A DNA stretch of 12,966 bases from a gamma proteobacterium symbiont of Bathyaustriella thionipta. GTDB taxonomy: Bacteria; Pseudomonadota; Gammaproteobacteria; Chromatiales; Chromatiaceae. The stretch is from the NCBI GenBank assembly GCA_025656895.1, contig JAHXHF010000207.1:1-12966 (forward strand), given 5' to 3'. The translations under genes were made by a program, and so were the position numbers. Of the stretch, positions 12,825 through 12,966 are shown one piece after another (positions within the stretch are counted from its first letter, which is position 1; every line of letters begins with the position of its first letter). The notes below the pieces were generated by a model. It was not told the DNA's origin. It worked only from the letters and a program-made list of their open reading frames with translations, and ran no database searches.

Positions 12825-12966
12825 ACGGGTTTACCTTGGTGAACTGTGCGAGAATAAGCCATTATCTATTGATACCTTAACTGAAGTTTCACTGTTTTTT
12901 TAAGAATCTTGTTTGGCAAAAACCATTCATAAGCATGCTCATGCTACCGATAGAAATAACTTATAA
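12825..12966 (-). other. Upstream region of the TraB/GumN gene at the window edge
   Basis: 142 bp with no credible gene. It is AT-rich and should contain the promoter of the TraB/GumN gene. A GATAAT near the gene is a possible -10 element, but no matching -35 at normal spacing is visible, so no promoter is called. Confidence 0.4.

Overview
The window suggests a sulfur-storing gammaproteobacterium with roughly balanced base composition. Two adjacent secreted Gly/Tyr/Asn/Trp-rich proteins resemble the sulfur globule envelope proteins of purple sulfur bacteria and other sulfur oxidisers. The rest (AceE-type pyruvate dehydrogenase, PilU, MlaA, a TraB/GumN protein) is ordinary gammaproteobacterial chromosome. 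I cannot name the genus. No tRNA, rRNA, CRISPR array, phage gene or transposase gene was seen.

Every confident gene lies on the minus strand, so the window is best read from right to left. First comes a secreted TraB/GumN-family protein (12824-11946), then the phospholipid-transport lipoprotein MlaA (11838-11059), which has its own sigma70-like promoter and a terminator. Next are two sulfur globule protein genes (10808-10452 and 10305-9481). They sit behind a near-consensus promoter (TTGACA, 17 bp, TATTAT) with a perfect FNR-type box upstream, and end in a strong terminator. After a 358-bp leader region comes the pyruvate dehydrogenase cluster: aceE (9122-6468), aceF (6446-5142) and lpdA (4880-3132). 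It continues with almost no spacing into a YbfF-like alpha/beta hydrolase (3116-2316) and the twitching ATPase gene pilU (2315-1230). An arsenite methyltransferase gene, arsM (1149-334), follows. The only plus-strand gene is a small, possibly truncated membrane protein (77-313), convergent with arsM.

The least expected structure is a 243-bp MITE-like insertion between aceF and lpdA. It has 13-bp terminal inverted repeats with one mismatch, is flanked by CTAG on both sides, and contains no gene. The flanking CTAG overlaps the aceF stop codon. Removing the element and one CTAG rebuilds a tight aceF-lpdA junction with a ribosome binding site, so the element appears to have split a compact operon without damaging either protein.

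Other points of interest are a globule protein that joins a Gly/Tyr-rich N-terminal domain to a long repeat-bearing coiled-coil tail, an FNR-type box placed like a class I activator site for globule protein expression, a short hairpin predicted at the very 5' end of the globule mRNA, and a 12-bp inverted repeat whose downstream arm covers the aceE ribosome binding site. Functionally, the cluster pairs central carbon entry (pyruvate to acetyl-CoA) with a downstream esterase and the pilus retraction motor; the sulfur globule, outer-membrane lipid and arsenic genes look like separate transcription units.
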